Shown here one piece after another: positions 5,509 through 7,842 of a stretch of DNA of 7,842 nt. The DNA is from Candidatus Aerophobota bacterium (GTDB taxonomy: Bacteria > Aerophobota > Aerophobia > Aerophobales > B3-G15), in the NCBI GenBank assembly GCA_021163905.1, contig JAGGTG010000163.1:1-7842 (forward strand), read 5' to 3'. Under the pieces are notes generated by a model that saw nothing but the letters and a program-made list of their open reading frames with translations, ran no database searches and was not told where the DNA came from. Numbering within the stretch: the stretch's first letter is position 1; the number at the start of each line of letters is the position of its first letter. The translations under genes and the position numbers were made by a program.

Positions 5509-7042
5509 AACCTCTTGTCTTAACTGTAACAAACATGGTCCAAAGACCATGGCGGAGTCTTAAAAGAATGATATCACCTGGTTTTACACTGGCCATGGCA
5601 GCTTCAAAATCACTGAGATTGTCTATTTTTTTATGATTTAATCCCTTAATCACATCTCCAGGAGTTATTCCCACCTGATCAGCTGGACCTCCTGGTATAA
5701 CTTTTGTTACAACAACACCTTTTTCTCCTTTAATCAGTCCATATCTTTGACGAAGCTCAGGGGTAATCTCTTCAACCTTTATCCCTAAGAGCTTTTCCTC
5801 AATACCTTTTTTTATTCCAGCTTTAGTAATTCTCTCAGGTTTTGGTGCAGTAACAAGTTCAACTTTCAACACCTTCCCTTCTCTTACCAGTGTTATTTCT
5901 ATTTTCTGTCCAATCTCGGTCTTTAATACCGCCTCTTTTAAACCAACAGGGCTCTCCACTGCTTTACCGTTAACCTCCTGTATTACATCACCCGGCTTTA
6001 TTCCGGCCTTTTCTGCTGGAGAGCCACTGACAACATCAGCTACCAATACCCCTCTCTTAACCCCGAATTTCTTGGCTAACTCAGGGGTTAGCTCCTGCAT
6101 ATAAATACCTATCCAGGGCCATTTTATCTCTCCGTACTTAACCAAACTTCTAAGCAATTTTTTAGCCTTATTTATAGGAATTGCAAAACCAATCCCTATT
6201 GAACCACCTGTTGGGCTAAGAATTGCTGTATTTATACCTATCACCTCTCCATAGATATTAACAAGAGGTCCACCACTGTTACCCGGGTTTATAGAAGCAT
6301 CAGTCTGAATAAGACCAGCATAAACTCTTCTTTCACCCTGAGCACCACCAGCCTGAATTGCTCTTCCCGTTGCACTGACAACCCCTACTGTTACCGTAGG
6401 CTCGTATTTCTTATTCAACTCAGAAAGGGCAAATCCAAAAGGGTTTCCAAGAGCAATTACCCACTCTCCTACCTGTAGGTTATCCGAATCTCCCAGTACT
6501 ACCGAAGGCAAGTTATGGGCATTTATTTTCAAAACAGCAATATCAGATTCAACATCTGTTCCCACAATTCTTGCCTTAAATCTCTCATTTGTTGGAAGAG
6601 TGACTGTAATTTTATCCTTATCGACACCATGAATGACATGCTCATTTGTAAGTATATATCCATCTTCATTTATAATCATCCCTGAACCAAGTCCTCTTTG
6701 CTTGAATTTCCTCTGGGGAAATTGCTCAAAAAACCTGCGGAAGAACTCATTAAAATCCGGGGAACTAAAAAACCGCTCCCCTCCAAAATCAGAAACTTCT
6801 ATAGTTTTTTCTGTACTTATACTAACTACAGCAGGACTCACCTTTTTTATGGTGTTTATTATCTTCCCTTGAAAGCTATTTGGATCAATTGGATGATGTT
6901 TAAGGCTCTCCTGAAAAAGTGGACCTTTTAACGATTCAAAAGCTGGAGCTTCCTGAAAGAAACTCAAGGTTAACCCACAAACTACCAAAGCAATAGCTGA
7001 TACTGTTAACACCAGATATAAACCTTTTATTTTTTTCCTCAT
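5507..7042 (-). CDS. htrA: HtrA/Do-family periplasmic serine protease with two PDZ domains
   Basis: This 511-residue DegP/DegQ-type protease and chaperone degrades misfolded envelope proteins. A basic start (MRKKIK) and a hydrophobic segment at about 8-29 form a signal peptide or membrane anchor, exporting the rest to the periplasm or outer face. The trypsin-like domain follows (about 65-300), with catalytic triad H135 (LTNEHVIHG), D167 (ESDIAVLKI) and S256 (INPGNSGGPL); GNPFG at 199-203 is also conserved. PDZ1 covers about 309-400 (carboxylate-binding loop near WIGIYMQEL) and PDZ2 about 418-511 (PGDVIKGLNHKKI), the full Do-type arrangement. Total length is slightly above the usual 450-480 because of short insertions after GNPFG and before the catalytic Ser loop. 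The ATG at 7042 has AAGGAGG 7 nt upstream. It sits 54 bp after fpg and directly upstream of argS, so fpg-htrA-argS look like one transcript. The symbol within the degP/degQ/htrA group is a family choice. Confidence 0.94.
   Translation of the reverse strand: MRKKIKGLYLVLTVSAIALVVCGLTLSFFQEAPAFESLKGPLFQESLKHHPIDPNSFQGKIINTIKKVSPAVVSISTEKTIEVSDFGGERFFSSPDFNEFFRRFFEQFPQRKFKQRGLGSGMIINEDGYILTNEHVIHGVDKDKITVTLPTNERFKARIVGTDVESDIAVLKINAHNLPSVVLGDSDNLQVGEWVIALGNPFGFALSELNKKYEPTVTVGVVSATGRAIQAGGAQGERRVYAGLIQTDASINPGNSGGPLVNIYGEVIGINTAILSPTGGSIGIGFAIPINKAKKLLRSLVKYGEIKWPWIGIYMQELTPELAKKFGVKRGVLVADVVSGSPAEKAGIKPGDVIQEVNGKAVESPVGLKEAVLKTEIGQKIEITLVREGKVLKVELVTAPKPERITKAGIKKGIEEKLLGIKVEEITPELRQRYGLIKGEKGVVVTKVIPGGPADQVGITPGDVIKGLNHKKIDNLSDFEAAMASVKPGDIILLRLRHGLWTMFVTVKTRG
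5534..5551. repeat. Short hairpin near the 3' end of htrA, upstream of argS
   Basis: CATGGTC (5534-5540) and GACCATG (5545-5551) form a perfect 7-bp stem with a 4-nt loop. It lies in the last ~15 codons of htrA, 34 nt before the argS start on the minus strand. It is followed by TTTGTTACAG rather than a run of T, so it is not a good intrinsic terminator. It could be a modest RNA stem or simply chance. Confidence 0.4.
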
Positions 7043-7049
7043 TCATAAT

Positions 7050-7056
7050 CCTCCTT
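7050..7056 (-). promoter_or_regulatory. Ribosome-binding site of htrA
   Basis: AAGGAGG on the minus strand lies 7 nt before the ATG at 7042, near-ideal spacing. It decides in favour of 7042 over an out-of-frame ATG at 7046, only 3 nt from the SD. The rest of the 54-bp gap (7043-7096) is AT-rich, and I see no convincing promoter or terminator there. Confidence 0.75.
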
Positions 7057-7096
7057 TTTGCTTTTTACTTATCTACCATGCAAAATTTTTTATTAT

Positions 7097-7842
7097 TTAT
7101 TTTTGACACTTGCTACAAAAATATGTTCCCCTTCCCCCTACTCTTTTCTTTTTTATAGATGATCCACATCGAGGACAGATCTGTCCCTCTTTTCCATAGA
7201 TCTTAAGATGAGGGACGTAGTTTCCTTCCTTTCCATTTAAGTCAAGATAAGCATCAACAGATGAGCCCCTGTATTTTATAGCTTCCTTAAGTACATCTAC
7301 CAGACTTCGATAAATAGCCTCTATTTCTTTTTCCGTTAGTTTAGAAACCTCCCTTTCAGGATGAATACCTGCACGGTATAGAGCTTCTTGAGAATAAATA
7401 TTTCCAATTCCCGCAATCACACTTTGGTCCATTAAAAGAGGCTTTATCTTACCTCTTTTTCCGCCAAGTATTTGTTTTAATTTGTCCGGATTAAAATCAG
7501 GAGAGAGAGGTTCAGGACCCATATTCTTAATGGCGGGAATAGTTTCAACATCAGATCTGGGAATAAGAAAAACATCGGCAAATCCTCTTATGTCGGCAAA
7601 AAATAACCTGCTCTTATCGGTGAAGGTAAAAACTATCCTCACATACTTAGGCTCTTCCTTCCCAACAGAGGAGAACAACAATCTGCCGGTTAATTTAAGA
7701 TGGAAGATTAAAAGGTCATCTGAATCAAGGTTTATAATTAAAAATTTCCCCCTCCTCTGAATATCTTCTATCACTCTACCCTTTAACTTTTCCTTAAACT
7801 GTTCCGGAGAAATAATCCTTATATTCTTCTCATTTTTTATCT
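7097..7842 (-). CDS. mutM: Formamidopyrimidine-DNA glycosylase (Fpg/MutM), 5' end off the window
   Basis: Fpg removes oxidised purines such as 8-oxoguanine from DNA and cleaves the abasic site. The frame stays open to the right edge: coding continues upstream of the GTG at 7774 as ...SPEQFKEKLKGR, so that GTG is not the start. By comparison with the family roughly 25 residues are missing, including the catalytic N-terminal Pro-Glu. Visible are the catalytic-loop lysine in RRGKFLI, HLKLTGRL, the DxRxF motif (ADIRGF), the helix-two-turn-helix QSVIAGIGNIYSQEALYRAGIHP, and the C-terminal zinc finger. The finger has CPRC and CSKC pairs around GGRGTYF, and the protein ends CQK like most relatives. 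In HLKLTGRL a leucine takes the place of the void-filling methionine (HLGMTGRL). The zinc finger argues against the MMH1 plant type. The gene is upstream of htrA, with a 54-bp gap. Confidence 0.94.
   Translation of the reverse strand, partial: IKNEKNIRIISPEQFKEKLKGRVIEDIQRRGKFLIINLDSDDLLIFHLKLTGRLLFSSVGKEEPKYVRIVFTFTDKSRLFFADIRGFADVFLIPRSDVETIPAIKNMGPEPLSPDFNPDKLKQILGGKRGKIKPLLMDQSVIAGIGNIYSQEALYRAGIHPEREVSKLTEKEIEAIYRSLVDVLKEAIKYRGSSVDAYLDLNGKEGNYVPHLKIYGKEGQICPRCGSSIKKKRVGGRGTYFCSKCQK

Noticed and set aside
7043..7096. Promoter for htrA in the fpg-htrA gap
   Set aside because: The minus strand has TTGCAT, but no -10-like hexamer at a suitable distance; the AT richness alone is not enough.
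7103..7131. TTGACA on the plus strand as a promoter
   Set aside because: It lies within the fpg end, antisense, with the nearest -10-like TATGTT only 13 bp away and no plus-strand gene downstream.

Overview
The window reads as an ordinary, compact bacterial chromosome segment of moderately low G+C (about 40% by eye). There is no mobile element, CRISPR array or prophage. Genes are tightly packed, several overlap or sit within a few bases of each other, and Shine-Dalgarno (SD) sequences are strong. The tRNA gene does not encode its CCA end. Proteins align by motif to general bacterial families. I cannot name a genus; an uncultured anaerobic or thermophilic bacterial lineage is a guess from the O2-sensitive radical SAM enzyme and the AT-rich compact style.

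The left half (positions 1-3825) is on the plus strand. It holds the last ~30 codons of an upstream gene, then a PflX-type (COG1313) radical SAM protein, a TrkH/KtrB-family potassium transporter pore subunit, and its TrkA/KtrA-type RCK regulatory subunit. The first junctions overlap (8 and 31 bp) and trkH to trkA is a 3-bp gap, so these are very likely one translationally coupled operon. After a 65-bp gap with a possible promoter comes a 74-residue two-helix membrane protein of unknown function, followed 8 bp later by tRNA-Leu(GAG).

The right half (3836-7842) is on the minus strand and reads right to left: the C-terminal ~90% of formamidopyrimidine-DNA glycosylase (fpg/mutM, start off the right edge), a HtrA/Do-type serine protease with two PDZ domains, and arginyl-tRNA synthetase (argS), whose ribosome-binding site overlaps the protease stop codon. 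The two halves converge with only 10 bp between the tRNA and the argS stop, and no obvious terminator.

The functional themes are potassium homeostasis (trkH-trkA, perhaps with the small membrane protein), envelope protein quality control (HtrA), DNA repair (Fpg), and translation (ArgRS, tRNA-Leu). I see no clear new multi-gene system. The most interesting points are: an N-terminal four-helix extension of TrkH that resembles a degenerate voltage-sensor (S1-S4) domain; a perfect 24-bp palindrome inside argS with a second related inverted repeat ~108 bp away; loss of the usual KMSKS-loop lysine in ArgRS; and the unexplained 74-aa membrane protein linked to both trkA and a tRNA.
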